A DNA stretch of 64,000 bases from the NCBI GenBank assembly GCA_026168455.1, contig CM047428.1, forward strand, positions 36,011,255 through 36,075,254, in the 5' to 3' direction. The stretch is from Theocolax elegans (lineage: Eukaryota > Arthropoda > Insecta > Hymenoptera > Cerocephalidae). Position numbers and translations under genes: made by a program. Of the stretch, positions 1-10,460 are shown in pieces; the stretch's first letter is position 1; the number at the start of each line of letters is the position of its first letter. The notes under the pieces are model-generated. The model was not told the origin of the DNA. It ran no database searches and saw only the letters and a program-made list of their open reading frames with translations.

Positions 1-1721
1 AATTTTTGGATAATGTTACTAACTTCATCTTTATTTTTTACAAAATACACAAAAATTTTGCGAGAAAAATCGTCTACGAATGTTAGAAAATATTTCGCAC
101 TTCCAATGGATAAATCGTTGACTTGACACAAATCACTATGAATTAATTCGAGCCTCTTTGTTGCTCGATTTTGACTTAAATGAAAAGGTTTCTTCGTTAA
201 TTTTCCAATTGCACAGATTTCGCACATATCTAAGTTGCTCCCTTCAAAGTCTATACCACAAGCATTGTGTTTCAATTTTTTCAAATACACTGGATTTAGG
301 TGAGCTAATCGTCTGTGCCAAATACTTATATCTGTTGAGTTAGTTGCCTTTAATATTTGAGCATTTTTTATTTTCGTTTCATTTGCATCTTCTTTCGTAT
401 TATCAGATAAATTTTGTAGATTTAGTTTGTATATATTATTTTTATTTAAGTAGCCATTTAGTATAAGTTTTCCATCGGGATCGAACACTTCACATTTCTT
501 GTCGGCGAATACTATTTTACATCCCTTGGTTGCAATGGCACTAACTGAAACTAAATTTGACGTAATGTTAGGCACGTGTAGTACATTTTGTAATAATACC
601 TTTGAATTTTTATTTAACACGTTACTTTTCAATATAATTTCGCCTTCATTGTGTACCGGTACCTTAGCTTTGTTCGCGGCGATGACATTTTCAATTTTCG
701 GCTTTCTTGTGTTTGTCATCATAAAATTATCACAACACATATGTGTCGATGCTCCCGAGTCGAGAATCCATTCATTCTTGTTAATAGAATTATTCGTTGC
801 AAAGGTAAGTATAGATAAATTCGGTTGATTTGACTCGTCTTGTGTCGGTATGCCAGCATCGTCGGAATTCATTCGCATTTCTTTTGAGGTTATGGCGGAT
901 AGCGCGCACACAATATCTTCTGGTTCGGAGTCTTCGTCTTGCACTTGCGCAGTACATGCTTTCGTATTTTGTCGCTTCGAAGCGGTACACTGTCTAGATA
1001 TATGGCCGAACTTATTACAGTTGAAACATCTAACCTTATTTCGAGCATTCATACTGCCTCTTTGTTGATAGTTGCGCCACCTTCTAGGTTGGTCGTTGCG
1101 AGGGAAACTTGTTTGTTGTTGCGCGTATAAGCCGCGAGGTTCGAAATGTTCGCTTCCACTCCCCGCCTCTACCTCTTCTAAGAGCTTTGTTGTTACTAGA
1201 CTCGCTGTGATGTCCTTGCCAGAGTTACTTAGGGCCATGATCATTGGCTTGTATTCGGCCGGTAAACCTGCAAGCATAAGTGCGCCTACAAGGTCATCGG
1301 GTAAATTCGTTCCAATGTTAGACAATTTTTGCGATGCTGAAATAATACGAGTTACGTATTCGTCGATTGACTTACAATTTTCTAGTTTTGTCGTTGCCAC
1401 TTGTTGTAATAAATTTACCTTTCTCGTAAGTCCTTCATCATCGTATGTTTTTTCTAGGCTCTCCCATGCTTCCTTAGGTGAATCAGCACTTTCGACATGT
1501 GGGTAAACGGATGGTTCGACGGCCAAAATTATTTTTGCTTTTGCTTTCATTAATTCCGTTGCATCCGTGCTTAATCGTCCATTTGCGCCAGGTTCGATTG
1601 TATTCCACAGACCTTCAATTTGGAGATACGCTTTCATGGCAGTTGCCCATGATCTGTAGTTTTCACGTCCTGTTAGGCGTTCTATCGGTTGGAAAGGTCC
1701 AATAGTTGCACGGTTCAACAT
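1..1721 (-). CDS. copia (Ty1) gag-pol polyprotein, 5' part, cut by left window edge
   Basis: Read on the minus strand from an ATG at 1721, the frame stays open for 573 codons to the left edge. The N-terminal part is a UBN2-type copia gag (starts MLNRATIGPFQPIERLTGREN, then motifs like YRSWATAMKAYL). A CCHC knuckle (CFNCNKFGHISRQC) lies near residue 230-245, followed by an aspartic protease with DSGASTHM, a GAG-pre-integrase zinc region (WHRRLAHLN, CEICAIGKLTKKPF) and the start of the integrase core (HSDLCQ, FVDDFSRK). In this family the polyprotein gives capsid, protease, integrase, RT and RNase H; only the first half is in view. The start is supported by an LTR and primer site just upstream. 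No stop or frameshift is visible, so this may be one of the youngest insertions here. Confidence 0.88.
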   Translation of the reverse strand, partial: MLNRATIGPFQPIERLTGRENYRSWATAMKAYLQIEGLWNTIEPGANGRLSTDATELMKAKAKIILAVEPSVYPHVESADSPKEAWESLEKTYDDEGLTRKVNLLQQVATTKLENCKSIDEYVTRIISASQKLSNIGTNLPDDLVGALMLAGLPAEYKPMIMALSNSGKDITASLVTTKLLEEVEAGSGSEHFEPRGLYAQQQTSFPRNDQPRRWRNYQQRGSMNARNKVRCFNCNKFGHISRQCTASKRQNTKACTAQVQDEDSEPEDIVCALSAITSKEMRMNSDDAGIPTQDESNQPNLSILTFATNNSINKNEWILDSGASTHMCCDNFMMTNTRKPKIENVIAANKAKVPVHNEGEIILKSNVLNKNSKVLLQNVLHVPNITSNLVSVSAIATKGCKIVFADKKCEVFDPDGKLILNGYLNKNNIYKLNLQNLSDNTKEDANETKIKNAQILKATNSTDISIWHRRLAHLNPVYLKKLKHNACGIDFEGSNLDMCEICAIGKLTKKPFHLSQNRATKRLELIHSDLCQVNDLSIGSAKYFLTFVDDFSRKIFVYFVKNKDEVSNIIQK

Positions 1722-1819
1722 TTTGCTTTGACTTTCACACGCGGAAAAATGTTAACGGATACCTCTTGTTTATTGTAGTTTCGGCAACGTATTACTTGCA
1801 CAATAATCGTTGTTGTCAT

Positions 1820-1834
1820 CTGGGCCCATAACCT
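1820..1834 (-). promoter_or_regulatory. Primer-binding site, half tRNA-iMet type
   Basis: Minus-strand AGGTTATGGGCCCAG sits just inside the LTR and about 100 bases upstream of the gag ATG. It matches the anticodon-region primer (half of initiator tRNA-Met) used by copia elements for minus-strand DNA synthesis. The match to the copia family supports the LTR call next to it. Confidence 0.8.
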
Positions 1835-1836
1835 GA

Positions 1837-2067
1837 TGTTGGAATAATTAATAAGAGGTATATATTTATATTATTTATTGGAGTTTTCATTCTTGTGTGC
1901 GTTCAAGTCGGCGTACAATCGTAGAGAGAGAGATTTTATGTACATATCATTTTGACTGATTTTACAGTGCCCTCTGTACAAACTAATCTCATATGTAGCG
2001 CGTAATTTGAATAATACATAAATTTTAATTATAGAAAAAATATTACAACATAAATCTCTCTCTAACA
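1837..2067 (-). repeat. copia 5' LTR (about 231 bp)
   Basis: On the minus strand the segment starts TGTTAGAGAG and ends TTCCAACA, the TG...CA termini of an LTR, ending two bases before the primer site. It holds an AT-rich TATA-like stretch (AATATAAATATATACC) near its 3' end, as expected of an LTR promoter. The outer end is inferred from the terminal TG alone, because the partner LTR lies outside the window. Confidence 0.65.
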
Positions 2068-2439
2068 CTCTAATTTTTTAATATAATGCGTACTTTCTTT
2101 AATTTTTTTACTGTTGGTAAAAATAATTGAGATTTTTTTGCAGCTGCAAGTATATAATTATTAATTTATTTAAAATTAACTTTTTTGAAAAAATCGTTTA
2201 AAACTTATTTTTATTTTATTTAAGTATCACGTATGATTTTTTAAAAGATTTTTTTCAGCAGATCCCTATAATTTGGCACCCATATCTCCTTAAAAAGAGC
2301 ATTTTTTATATAAATGTGCCTTAAAAATATATACCTTTTGATTTTTAATGGTTTTAGTTTTTGATCTTTTCGTTTTCAAATCTTTTGTACCCTTATTAAA
2401 TATATTTACTTATGCAAGTTGTTTGAATCGATAACACTT
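2068..2439. other. AT-rich stretch without recognised features
   Basis: Very AT-rich sequence with T and A runs between the copia LTR and the relic gene. I see no coding pattern, RNA gene or repeat boundary. Confidence 0.5.
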
Positions 2440-3660
2440 TTGTCGATTGAAGCTTCCTTGGAGAAGGGTAGTAAATTTACTTGCACTTATTATTATCGTT
2501 GAAGTTAAATTAAGAGAAATCTTGTTTGGCATTATTGTCGTTGGCAAAGGATTTTTCAAATTTCAGACTAGAGCCGATGGGGTCCATCCAATTTTCATGC
2601 TGATTAACGTTTTGTTGTCGTTTAATATTGATGTCCTCGATGAAAAATCCACAATTTGATTGTCAATTATCCGCAAACTTTTCTTGTTGCTTTCATGATC
2701 TTCCAGCTTTTCCTTCTCCGACTGATGGACACTTTCTTCGCGAACTCCTGCAGCTCGTTCTAATTGTCAGTTATTATCAGGCGACACTTGGGAACTGGTA
2801 CCTGGCCTACATTCTCCCCCATCTGCTGCAGAAGCTCCTTGGTCGCATTCTGAAGTTACTTTATCAGTGAATAAATAAATAATCTTTTATTAATGCACAA
2901 TTATAAATTGCAATAATGCATAAATTATTAAAACTGCTCCAGTAAATAAAAAATTCAAGTACTGTTGGGTTGCGTGTATTATAATATAGTAGCAAATTGT
3001 AAAAATTAACCGTATCAAATGACAGTTCAGTACCTAAATCACCGAAATTACACCCAAGAATACATAATCAGCAGTATTTCATCTATTTTTGTCGGTCAAA
3101 GTAAACTGGAAAATGAAAACAAAAATACTAAAGTATCATACAGGCTGTCCTCGGTGCAGGTCCTTGACTAGCCCGTCACCGGTTCTTTAGCATTTCCAGA
3201 CGGTGTATGAAGCAGTTCTTTTGCACCAGCGCCTTCCACAACTGATTAGATGCCAGCGTTGTGTGCTCCAGCAGCTGATGCATGTACTAGAGGTTAAATC
3301 TCAGGGCGTGCACAGAGTGGCACGCTTAGTGGATGAACTGGTTGAACTTGTAAAGGTCTTCGAGAGTGACATTCACATAGTCCACCAAGTTGCAGAGATT
3401 GTTCTTGGCAACAACGACCAAGCAGACTTGAAACACCACCGACTCCTCCCTGGAGGGACTCAGGCGTTTGTTATTAACGAAGGCGCCGTTACTGCTCTTG
3501 CTGCCTTTTAAACAGTATTAGAAGTATATAATGTTGTCGGTGCTGGCTCGCGCCCTGTCGTGTAAACGGTCGATCTTGCAACATTACTCTAAGCTAAGCG
3601 TTCGCCCCTGGAAGATGAACGAGTTGTCGTGGCAGAGCACAATTTCCGTGAACAACACTT
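2440..3660 (-). pseudogene. Decayed multi-exon coding sequence, protein not recognised
   Basis: On the minus strand one reading frame from about 3660 to 3150 looks protein-like for roughly 170 codons but has five in-frame stops. Readable blocks include VLFTEIVLCHDNSFIFQGRT, FVNNKRLSPSREESVVFQVC, LEDLYKFNQFIH and YMHQLLEHTTLASNQLWKAL. A second block at 2854-2760 (ATKELLQQMGENVGQVPVPK, then an internal stop) follows a good acceptor (CTTCAG), and GTATGA after 3139 could be the donor, so it looks like an unspliced gene relic and not a retrocopy. Base composition is more GC-rich than the surroundings. I do not recognise the family. It may be a host gene remnant, since it has no transposon hallmark. 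Confidence 0.35.
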
Positions 3661-4816
3661 ATAACAATTAACTTCGGTAAAGCTGGACGCTTCCGCATTT
3701 TGAATCAACCTTTACTTTTACATTCACAGTCATGCGTAACATGCATGTCAAACTGCGGTGATAGAATTATATGAAATTATATAGGTTAATGTGGTACTGC
3801 ATTTCGCAAACTAAGCAGTAAGCGGCAGTGTTTACTAGCACAAATATCTCGCACAAAGACTAATTAAGTGTGTCGCGGACCGCGGTTCACATCGTGAGGT
3901 GAGTTTTGGTTATGCAGCGATGCGCCTCGGTGCTGCTGCGAAGTGCCTTGGTTCAACCAGGATCCGCGGAGTTTACCTCGGTTTAATCGAGGACAGCGCC
4001 ACGATTAAATCTTGGGTGAAGTCAGCTGCGCACGGTCTTTGTAGTCGGTTTCATTCCACGGTTCTTTTTTTCCAACATTGCAAGAGAAAAGCGAATTGGA
4101 AATCATGAAATTAAATATTCTACGCCGAATTGGACAGAGTTTATCTCCATTCTCCCACAACTAGCATTGTGTCGTCGCTATTTTCTAACACAACGACGTT
4201 GATTGGATTTATATAAAATCTTATCTTTCATAGACTCAAGTAGCTCATAGTCTAAACTAATTAGCCTCACGATACAACATAATGAACCTAAGCATAGCAC
4301 GACACTGTACTATTGTAAATGAGTCTTATATATATTTAAAATCTATATACTCTATAGTCTATGAACGCACACTGAATGATTTCTTCTTTATAAATATTTC
4401 TTTCTCTTAGTATACTGCGTACTCTTAGTATACTTAGCGTACTGTTCTTATCATTTCTCACTGATGCTTAACATAATATTATTAGTTTGAATTCAATTTT
4501 ACGTAATTATGATTTGTAATTATGTAACACATATATTAAGGTCGAAATAGTGCTTTTAAAAGGTTTTAAAGTTTCAAAAGCAGAATCGTATCAAGGGGTG
4601 CTTTATAATTTCTAACTCGAAGACAGATTTTTTTTAAAGTTCTTTTAGAAAAAAAATTGTCAATAAAATGGGTGACTAGTCGCGCAATGTTTGTCCGAAT
4701 TTCAATGACTCATATATATCTTTAAAATAAAGTATTTATATTGTAACGGAATCGCTATTAATTTAACAATTGAATTAACAAATTGATAAATAAGAACCGT
4801 TAAACAATAGTCTCTT
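3661..4816. other. Non-coding stretch; GC-richer block at 3860-4110
   Basis: Mostly AT-rich. A GC-richer block around 3860-4110 (reads such as ACCGCGGTTCACATC and GATCCGCGGAG) could be an old untranslated exon or repeat piece, but the 69-codon frame in it has no recognisable protein pattern. No RNA gene seen. Confidence 0.3.
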
Positions 4817-4972
4817 TTAACCCTTAAAGGGCCGGTATTTGAGATTTTTGAAAAGCTTGAGTTGTCCATAGAAAAGGGGGTTTGGGTCCTACAGTTATGA
4901 CCAAGCTAAGGTCAAATGTCGGCGAGTTGGTGCGTGACGCTATATGGCGGCATTCGGTCCTCTAAGGATTAA
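4817..4972. mobile_element. piggyBac-type MITE with TTAA TSD, copy 1
   Basis: A 148-bp element lies between TTAA (4817-4820) and TTAA (4969-4972). It begins CCCTTAAAGGGCCGG and ends CGGTCCTCTAAGG, so the ends are loosely inverted. A diverged full-length copy occurs at 35051-35207 with the same TTAA flanks. The TTAA target duplication and CCC start are the signature of piggyBac-mobilised non-autonomous elements. No coding capacity. Confidence 0.75.
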
Positions 4973-5640
4973 TGTGAACTGGCCATTGAGTAAAAATACG
5001 AAAAAGTCTTATAAGCGGAGGGGGCAATAATATTTACCTTTTTATAATATTTTAGAAAGGCGTATTTCTTAATAAACGATAATGCAATAATCTAGTAGGT
5101 CATCAAGGAATCATCTTCCGGTAACTTTGAATTTGCTCAAAACGGAAAACGCTTTAAGTCTTCTTTAATTTTTATTTATTTTGTTCTTCTCGTTTTTTGA
5201 CGTCATCCTTTACTTAGCATGATAATTTACGCATGACAAGGTGGATTTTTAGAATTTAAACGTTCCTGGTACCACTCGATAGCAATTAATTTATAATTAA
5301 TGAAATATCTTCTGAACATCTTATGGATCATTGTGGTTTGACATATATTTAAATAATATTCATTTTTATAGAGAAATATGACTTCAACGTTTTAACAGTA
5401 GTATCAATAGTTAATCCTTAGTTTTAGAAGTTGAAATTATTGTTGGGTAACTCTACATATATTAACTTAAATTAAGACTGATTAATGAGCATGCACAATA
5501 AGCTAATGAGATTCATACATATATTATAGATGTTTACATTATGTATATCTATTATTTCAAAAGTTTATGAGACTCTAATAATGTAATTAATATAAATTTT
5601 TATAATAAATAATAGATAACTAAGTATTTTGAATTATTTC
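4973..5640. other. AT-rich stretch without recognised features
   Basis: AT-rich intergenic sequence between the MITE and the candidate exon. I see nothing beyond short A and T runs. Confidence 0.4.
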
Positions 5641-5661
5641 TTAAAATTAAGGTTTTTTGCA

Positions 5662-5914
5662 TTTGGTGGTCAAGGAAAAAAAAAATTTTCTTCAAATACA
5701 ATGCCGATAACAGTCACTTCGATTCAGCAACACCAACACTTAAATCAAGAGACAATATCAACTTGTAGTACCGGATATAGACGCAAAGGTAGTGATCGTA
5801 GTTTATCTGGATCAGCCCACGAGTTGGCTTCAACTAGAATTCAAGAAAGTTTTACGGTAGTTCAGATGCCACATTCTCACAGTCAATCAAATCTTACTGA
5901 CATTTCATACAGGT
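5662..5914 (+). CDS. Candidate internal exon of an unrecognised gene
   Basis: The + strand holds an open, non-repetitive, Ser/Gln/His-rich stretch (MPITVTSIQQHQHLN..., GSDRSLSGSAHELAS, HSHSQSNLTDISYR) that ends at a possible splice donor (TCATACAG followed by GTAGGG). Upstream of it is ...GCATTTGGTGGTCAAG before an A-run. Codon use and low-complexity polar content resemble a regulatory loop of a host protein more than a transposon. The family is not recognised, and the 5' border is uncertain (5662 or the ATG at 5701). It could be a chance frame. Confidence 0.3.
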
Positions 5915-6039
5915 AGGGTAAAATTTTTATGTTCCTTATAATATAATAAATTAAGTATATAATTAAAATACGTAAATTAAAAACAAAAATTAGTATTTAT
6001 GTTACGGTTTTTTTTAAACTTTACAAAGCGTCTTTACTT

Positions 6040-6400
6040 ATATCATATGACATACCCGGGGGATTTATCAGATCGACAGTACGTTTTTCGGAAAGGGCGC
6101 TCGACCATCGGAGCGATAAACGTGGTTAAGGACATATTTGACGGACAAAACGTTAAGTACCATGCGACTAGACCTCTGGTTTTATTGGTTACACTGGACG
6201 TCAAGAACGGCTTTAACTCTTTAATCGAGGTGGGTACATATGCAGAAAGTGCTGAAAACAGGGTGCCAAACTACCTTTTTCGAGTAATGAAAGATTATCT
6301 GAGATATCGACGCTTTAGTTACGAGACTATTGATGAACGAAAAGACAAACGAATAACTGCAGGAGTCGTCCAGGGTTATATTCTGGGGCTTGACTTCTGA
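6040..6400 (+). pseudogene. R1-type LINE reverse transcriptase fragment
   Basis: About 115 codons resemble the RT fingers/palm of R1-clade non-LTR elements: LSDRQYVFRKGRSTIGAINV, then LVTLDVKNGFNSL (motif A with the first catalytic Asp), PNYLFRVMKDYLR and ITAGVVQGYILG (motif B, where GVxQGSxLGP is usual). Both ends are missing: there is no endonuclease upstream and no YADD/FADD region downstream, because a stop follows at 6398. This is a dead relic. A related but different R1 fragment lies at 28.6-29.7 kb. Confidence 0.75.
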
Positions 6401-7439
6401 AAGAACAACTTAGTATCTTAATAGAAGAAGACTACTTGATCGGAGCGATTCAAGAGCACGTCTGTTCGATATCGAGTCTGTCTGAGCACTGGCGGGAGTC
6501 GACGAGCACACTGCGCTCGTGAGTGGCATCGTGGCGGGGATAGTTCAGCCTGATTGGTCGCGCATGACGATACATAGAAGGTTCTAGAAGCGTTGGTCTT
6601 TCCTCATTGGTCTCTTGTCGTCAAGCGCAAAAGCGCTGACTTGAACTTCACGCGAAAAAGACGTAACTGGCGACGATATCTAATACCGGACGTTATAAAG
6701 ATACATGATATTTATTCCGTTGGCTCCTACGTCGTATAATTGTTCTATATGCTTCTAGAATATTCTATGCACGTCTGTTTTACAATATTTATTAATAATA
6801 ATAATATACTATTGACTATCAGGAGGGGATAGGTTCTTTATTTCAAGTATTGTTTATATTCGGAATTTTGTATCAATAATGTTACATTTTTCATTGATAT
6901 TCGCCATTATGTAATTAGTTGTAAACATTATAATGTTATTTGTGTTTTTCGATGTCTTCGCATTATCTTCCAATTTTACATATTTCATTGTTAAATTGTG
7001 ATTTCTGATTTCGGTTTGTTTCGTGTAATATAACGCATTTCGCATTTAATATTTCATATTTGAAGACCATCAGGCGAGTACATAATACAACACTTCCTAC
7101 AACAACTTTATTAAGTATATTTATCAATTTCTTAATTAATTATTTGATAACAAATCCACTTTCACAAATAATATACTAAAAGTATTTTATGTTTCAAGAT
7201 GCTGGCTGTTATTTATGGTTACAGTGGAGACTCCTCGGTGATCGGTAATGTACGTCCCTACTTTGTCGATGGTGGTCGGTAAGTTATCGACTGATGCATA
7301 TTCGATGTCAGTAGCTCATTTACCATCACGTGATTGTTACCGTATTAAAGGTGCTGTTCTGTTCACCCAACAGAGTGTCCAAGTTACTATGGTGGTAGTT
7401 GACATCGAAAATCCTCCATATCTCCGAAAATAATGGGCT
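6401..7439. other. Non-coding stretch
   Basis: A GC-richer block at 6420-6680 is followed by AT-rich sequence. Another mixed block lies at 7190-7440, which may still belong to the distal part of the LTR of element B. No gene or RNA recognised. Confidence 0.3.
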
Positions 7440-7665
7440 TTTGACTTAAAGCCTAGAGATGCAAAATTGTAGCTTATGATTTCCTTAATCGAGTAAATCA
7501 TTAAAAATACAAACAATAATTCATTGTGCTAGAACTGAGATTAAAAATAATAGTCATATAAGTGTCTAACATTAAGTTGGTTTGATTACATTTACCAAAT
7601 ATATAATAAACAAAGGATAATAATAAACGTCGCAAATTCTGCGAGCTGAGGCTCATATCATAACA
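7440..7665 (-). repeat. Gypsy element B 3' LTR (start well defined, distal end unclear)
   Basis: On the minus strand the LTR begins TGTTATGATATGAGCC directly after a purine tract at 7666-7676 (AAGAGTAGGGG, a polypurine tract). About 220 bp are shared with the segments at 28295-28554 (same strand) and 29685-29945 (opposite strand), which also start TGTTACGATATGAGG. Its place just past the env-like gene marks it as the 3' LTR of the minus-strand element that runs to about 12.07 kb. The other LTR end falls somewhere in 7200-7440 and cannot be fixed. Confidence 0.6.
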
Positions 7666-8114
7666 CCCCTACTCTTAAGTAACAAGCGTGGCACACGTAG
7701 AGTGACGCGATTGTTCTCCAAGGAGAGGCTTGCTTTTAATTTTACCGTTTCTTTTTCAATCGTGTTTAAACGCGTACAGTCTCTGTCTAGTTCATCAGTC
7801 GTGTAACATTTGTAGCGTTTGGTCGTAGTAATCGTAGTTCGAGGTCTTGTAGTGAGTCAATTTTCCGTACACGTCGTCCATCGGTATCGTGACTGATGCG
7901 CCTATGGGATCGTCCGTACTACGTGGAGTTGTTCTCGGCAGATTCAAGAATAGGTGAGTTAGTGATCCAAATGCTGCTCCAAATAAGCGTGTACTCCATT
8001 TAAATACTTTGTATATCCCCGTATGAATGTATCAAATAATAATTTTACAGTTTGAATTAGAAAGACAATCATCAGTATTCTAGCTGGTATTTGTCCGAAT
8101 TTCTGGAATTTATT

Positions 8115-10159
8115 TCAATACTTCGCTAGAGTAGACTGGGTCATGTTCTCCAATTCTTCGGGTGTTAAAAGATTCCTGTAGTTGATGGAACGTTGTCCTG
8201 CAGTCTTATCATTCAATCCCCTAGCTCTACTTTTGAGAATAGGCACCTTTTCTGCTGCGTTCTGTGTATAAATCCCGGCGTTCATGATCTTTTCTAAGTA
8301 CGTAGTTTTCCAAGATAGTGTCTTTGCTGGTTTGAAAATTTCAGGCTGTGTGACTTCATGAATCCCGTTTATACTTTTGTACCATTGCCCGTCTACTTCA
8401 AATAGCATTGGCAGCAGCGCGTTGCAATCGCGGTAAGATCCTATCTTACAAGGAGAGGTCACACCCTCTGGAAAACGGATCCTTACCAAACTCTAGGATA
8501 TAATTTCTACTATAAAATCATGCAGAAAGACGGAGTTTTAGTGTCCATTGGCCATTTTTACGATAGATATAAGCAAATAATGAAAAATCTCGCCGAAAAA
8601 ACCGTTGAGTTTGAATGCTTATAACTCAGAAACAATTAAAGATGTACGTATAAACTAAATTTTGAAAGAAAGCTGAGATCGAGTAGATATGTTTTTAAAA
8701 AAAGGAAGCTCAAATATTTTAATATGGTCAAAAGTTACGGGAGAAATAAGAATTAGACGAAATTTTGGGCTAAAAAAATCATTAAATTGTAACTTTAAAT
8801 TTTCGATAAAATTTTGGCTAATTCTTATTTCTCACATAACTTTTGACCATATTAAAATATTTGAGCTTCCTTTTTTTTAAAACGTATCTACTCGTATGTA
8901 CATCTATAATTGTTTCTGAGTTATAAGCGTTCAAACTTAACGGTTTTTTCGGCGAGATTTTTCATTATTTGCTTATATCTATCGTATAAATGGGCATTGG
9001 ACACTAAAACTCCGGCTTTCTGCATAATTTTATAGTAGAAATTATATCCTAGAGTTTGGTAAGGATCCGTTTTCCAGAGGGTGTAACCTCTCCTTGTTAG
9101 TCAGTATTCTAGATTGGGGTTTGGCAAATAATTCTTGTCCTCCACAGTCAACCGGTATATATCGTAGTAGCATTTTTGTGTTTGTCTCACTTTGCTTGTA
9201 ACGGCTCTGCAATGTATAATGTACGTGGGTTCTCCCGCTGGAATGGCTAAATACCCTGGTGCTTTCATGTTGTTGAGCGCAAAGTCGTCCGGATTACCGT
9301 AGACTGTTGCTAGGGCGTTTTCGATTATAATTTTTTCAAGTTTACACTTTTAATTACTGTCTCCATGTATAGTGATTTAGTTTCCATTTCAATGTGGCGT
9401 CCTGTGTTTCCTATTTTGCTGTTAAAATGTAATCCTAGGGAAACGTCGGGTACGTTTAGTTTCCATATGGACGTGAACGATCTGTGTGGCGTCGTTTCGA
9501 AAATGTAGAATTTTGTTTGGTCAGTTTTGATAAGTCGATAGCCGCAAATGTCTATCTCCTCGGTTTTCGCCAAGCCGAATCCTGTCACTCTAGTAGAAAT
9601 ACTAAAGTACATGGTTAGCGACTTCCCTTCTGGATTGTCGATTTTTATTCATGGTGCTTCGTAAAGAATAGCGTACACGTCAAATTTGCATGAAGTTCTA
9701 GGTATATAGTCCCAGAATACATATTATTCGTCCGCGTCGGTGCAAGCTGCCTTAGAGAATCTACACCGGGTTCCTGAAGGCAATAGGGTAACGTCTTGCT
9801 CCCTGTTCACGGTGCCGATTACTAAGTCTGCTCGGATTTCCAATTTGGCGATGACGATCACATCAGAATACTCGTAGTTGTTACTCACGTACGTCGTGAC
9901 CTTGTAGTTTCCTTCGAGGTCGACGTTTCCAGCTCACGGTAATGGATCGTTTATTGGTGTTATTTGTTAATAAATTTCCTAATAAAGTCTGTCCGTATTT
10001 TAGTTGTCCATATTTTAGTAGATCGCGATACGCTTCCCGTGAAATCGGTAGGATAAATGTCGATTCTCCTCCTTTTACAACTGAGACATGGGAGTGCATA
10101 CCACAATATTTGATGCTTCGTTCGACTTTTAGAAGGCACTGTTCGGTTTGGCTTGTCAT
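8115..10159 (-). pseudogene. Broken env-like gene of gypsy element B (errantivirus-type)
   Basis: Several disjoint minus-strand frames lie where errantiviruses carry env, between integrase (from 10461) and the 3' LTR (7665). The most N-terminal block (10159-9881) has paired cysteines around a CLLKVERSIKYCGMHSH-like stretch, the middle block is 9612-9325, and a C-terminal block (8489-8115) follows a 650-bp palindrome. In such elements the product is a membrane glycoprotein of insect endogenous retroviruses, related to glycoproteins of RNA or DNA viruses. Here it is destroyed by frameshifts, stops and the palindrome. I assign it mainly from position and cysteine pattern; the exact glycoprotein class is not established. 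Confidence 0.5.
8448..9100. repeat. Near-perfect 650-bp palindrome inside the env-like gene
   Basis: The left arm (about 8448-8770) and right arm (about 8820-9100) are inverted copies. ACAAGGAGAGGT, ACACCCTCTGG, AAAACGGATCCTTACC and AAACTCTAGGATATAA on the left recur as their complements on the right, continuing inward to GAGAAATAAGAATTAG around a short centre near 8795. The outermost tens of bases are env coding sequence in both arms. A foldback transposon inserted in env would not show that, so this may be an inverted duplication. Confidence 0.8.
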
Positions 10160-10407
10160 GTTTGGCTTGTCATGTCAAATGTTGTAAATATTTCCCTTCA
10201 ATTTTTGGCTTCAAGTTAGTCATGTCTCAGTCGTCTACCGCTTTCAGTGAAATAACGGTGATATTGGGTAGCGTCGTTTTGCAGTCGTACGTCGTGATGG
10301 CGTTTGAGATGATGCTCAGCTGCAGTACCGTAAGTAGCCTAACAAGAATCGTCGCAGTGGCCATCCTGCACAAAAGAATTTAATGTTATACATATTGTAA
10401 TCATTAT

Positions 10408-10432
10408 ATACATATATATATATATATATATA
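10408..10432. repeat. (TA)n microsatellite
   Basis: An uninterrupted TA dinucleotide run of about 22 bases lies between the env-like gene and the integrase of element B. Confidence 0.9.
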
Positions 10433-10460
10433 GTATCTATTTAGCTAATGGGATTGTCAG

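Noticed and set aside
499..1506. Plus-strand frames at 499-828 and 1072-1506 as genes
   Set aside because: They are antisense shadows of the open copia gag-pol frame on the minus strand.
8689..8880. Plus-strand 63-codon frame in the palindrome
   Set aside because: It spans the palindrome centre and reads nearly self-complementary AT-rich sequence.
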